DNA of 64,000 nucleotides, from positions 992,001 to 1,056,000 of the forward strand of contig OZ242031.1 in NCBI GenBank assembly GCA_965205045.1, written 5' to 3'. This DNA comes from UBA6522 sp965205045. Lineage in GTDB: Bacteria > Pseudomonadota > Gammaproteobacteria > Steroidobacterales > Rariloculaceae. Of the stretch, positions 62,663-64,000 are shown piece after piece; the first letter of the stretch is position 1, and the number at the start of each line of letters is the position of its first letter. The notes below the pieces were generated by a model. The model was not told the DNA's origin, did not search any database, and was given only the letters and a program-made list of their open reading frames with translations. Position numbers and translations under genes: made by a program.

Positions 62663-64000
62663 CTATCTCCGGTTGTTCGGCTTAGGATGAGAACGCAGGA
62701 GGTCTATCAGCGCGGCAGTGAACGCTGCAATTTCTCCTGTTGTGCCCTTGCTTGCCACCCGTCTCAGCGTGCGGCCTATGGTCGCATCGTCGTGGATGTG
62801 TTGCTCCGCAAATGAGACAACTTTTTGGACACTGTCCACGCCTGATCTGCGCCTCGCTCCATCCTGGTCACGTGGCGTCATTGTGCGCGCCTTGTCGCGA
62901 TGGTCGGCGTTCCTTGACTGAACCTGCCTTGACGACAGTTGGGGCACCGCCGATCCATTCCCTTCGCCCACGGCAGACATTGAAACTGGCGTCTGCTCGT
63001 GCGCCGCGTCAGGCACCTCGTTGCGGCCTTTGATGAAGAGCGTTTGACCGAAGTCGAGTTCGACCCACTGCCAGTTGAAGTTGCTGCCGCGCCGCAGGAC
63101 AGGCTTGTCAAGTGTCTTGGCGACGCGGCCCAGGCCACTTACGGCCAACTCACCGTCCTTCGTACGTAGCAAAGCGTCGGCACGGGTCTTTGGTGCCGAC
63201 CAATGCAAGAGGTCGGGATAAACATGGTTGGGCGGGGCGCCGCCATCGGCGATCTTGGCCAACCGATGGGCTTCGGCTCGAAACACGCTGATGTCTAGCA
63301 CTTCGGTCGGTGGATCAACATCGGCGGTCGCGCCCAAAATCGCGCCCGCCATCGTCGCGATCGTGTCGGTATCGGTGCCGATCGCGTTCGCGGCGATACG
63401 CATTGCATTCGCTGGCCGCGCTTCGCACCAAGTCAGTCCTGCAGCCGCCAGGGCGGTCAATATCCCGCTGCCCCGTCTTGAGGGGTCGCGGAGTTTCAGT
63501 ACGTCTATCATGGATCGATAACGCTTCCCTCCAGATGCGCCGGACTTCCAAAAGCTCATGAGACTGACGGCATCCCGGACCTCGTCGATTGCGTCCGCCC
63601 AGGCTCTATCGAAGTTGCCCACCTCCTGGTCGAACGCGGTGCGCCAATATCCCAACTCTTTACCGTCTTCGATCATTCCTGGCAGGCGTTCCGCGACTCG
63701 GATGGCCTTCAGGAGATCATCGGACATAGGCAAACGACCGGTATTCATCGCATGAGCAACGCAAAGCGCGTGTAGAACTGCCCCCATCAATCCTGTAGGG
63801 TGCGAGTGAGTGCAGACTGCGTTACGCACGACATCGGGTAGGTAGCTATCTGGATCTTGAGGGGATCGAGCCGCCCACACATGCGGCTGGACGCGCATCG
63901 CCGCCCCGTTCCCACCGGAGACCGACCAACCCTTGAACTTATTGCTCCACCAAGCCGAGTTCCGCTTACTTAGATGCACTGCGGCGGCACTTGTGGACCT
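62663..64000 (-). CDS. ADP-ribosylglycohydrolase family protein, N-terminus beyond right edge
   Basis: About 445 residues of an open frame that continues past the right edge. FKGWSVSGGNGAAMRVQPH and SHPTGLMGAVLHALCVAHA fit the middle of the DraG-type fold, and GTDTDTIATMAGAILGATA holds the paired metal-binding Asp residues (DTDT). The N-terminal metal site is off the window. A C-terminal extension of about 150 residues without a known fold is polar. Enzymes of this family remove ADP-ribose from proteins or nucleic acids. The placement beside tRNA-Leu suggests an accessory locus. Confidence 0.75.
   Translation of the reverse strand, partial: RSTSAAAVHLSKRNSAWWSNKFKGWSVSGGNGAAMRVQPHVWAARSPQDPDSYLPDVVRNAVCTHSHPTGLMGAVLHALCVAHAMNTGRLPMSDDLLKAIRVAERLPGMIEDGKELGYWRTAFDQEVGNFDRAWADAIDEVRDAVSLMSFWKSGASGGKRYRSMIDVLKLRDPSRRGSGILTALAAAGLTWCEARPANAMRIAANAIGTDTDTIATMAGAILGATADVDPPTEVLDISVFRAEAHRLAKIADGGAPPNHVYPDLLHWSAPKTRADALLRTKDGELAVSGLGRVAKTLDKPVLRRGSNFNWQWVELDFGQTLFIKGRNEVPDAAHEQTPVSMSAVGEGNGSAVPQLSSRQVQSRNADHRDKARTMTPRDQDGARRRSGVDSVQKVVSFAEQHIHDDATIGRTLRRVASKGTTGEIAAFTAALIDLLRSHPKPNNRR

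Noticed and set aside
1..64000. CRISPR arrays and rRNA genes
   Set aside because: No regularly spaced direct repeats and no rRNA-like sequence were seen anywhere in the window.

Overview
The window is GC-rich, densely coded DNA from a gammaproteobacterium that I cannot place to genus. Two long stretches follow the core gene order I remember from Pseudomonas aeruginosa. mltF, tadA, guaA, guaB, xseA (12.5-21.7 kb) corresponds to the PA3764-PA3777 neighbourhood. der, bamB, yfgM, hisS, rodZ, pilF, rlmN, ndk, iscA, iscS, trmJ, suhB, secF, secD, yajC, tgt, queA (29.8-52.3 kb) corresponds to PA3799-PA3824. Large TonB-dependent receptors, exported peptidases and lipoproteins fit a free-living or host-associated aquatic heterotroph. 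This placement rests on remembered gene order, not on a search.

Layout. 0-9.2 kb: an NhaC-type antiporter running off the left edge, two TonB receptors and an exported S9 peptidase. 9.2-12.4 kb: a lytic transglycosylase lipoprotein, a Phd/ParE-type toxin-antitoxin pair, a lactate dehydrogenase gene broken by an internal deletion, and a small outer-membrane barrel. 12.5-21.7 kb: cell-wall, tRNA-editing, purine and exonuclease VII genes, interrupted by a perfect 34-bp inverted repeat and an AAA ATPase + DUF4276 pair that looks like an antiphage module. 21.7-29.6 kb: a 1761-residue exonuclease-RecQ-UvrD fusion, an NHL-repeat lipoprotein and a MetX-like acyltransferase. 29.8-41.8 kb: a long minus-strand housekeeping block (outer-membrane assembly, tRNA charging and modification, nucleotide metabolism, Fe-S assembly), then trmJ and suhB.

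Two accessory patches sit inside this core order. One (41.9-44.2 kb, visibly AT-richer at its left end) carries a TerB-like membrane protein, a HEPN/AbiU2-like protein and HigBA, between suhB and secF. The other (47.5-50.1 kb) carries VapBC and a C5 DNA methyltransferase, and splits the usual queA-tgt-yajC-secD-secF cluster. Next to the methyltransferase lie the first 12 or so codons and the catalytic C-terminal piece of an Eco29kI-type restriction enzyme, so this was once a restriction-modification system that lost its nuclease. The isc locus is also reduced: iscS, a scaffold-like protein with only one of the three IscU cysteines, and iscA.

52.5-64 kb: a class I aminotransferase, a very large FAD/Fe-S dehydrogenase, an exported HpcH/HpaI aldolase, a complete IS1202/ISNCY-type insertion sequence with a 17-bp target duplication, an ECF sigma / anti-sigma / PDZ operon, tRNA-Leu(CAA), a terminator, and an ADP-ribosylglycohydrolase running off the right edge.

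The best candidates for something worth following are the AAA-DUF4276 pair, the exonuclease-RecQ-UvrD fusion, the decayed restriction system, and the degenerate IscU beside IscS.
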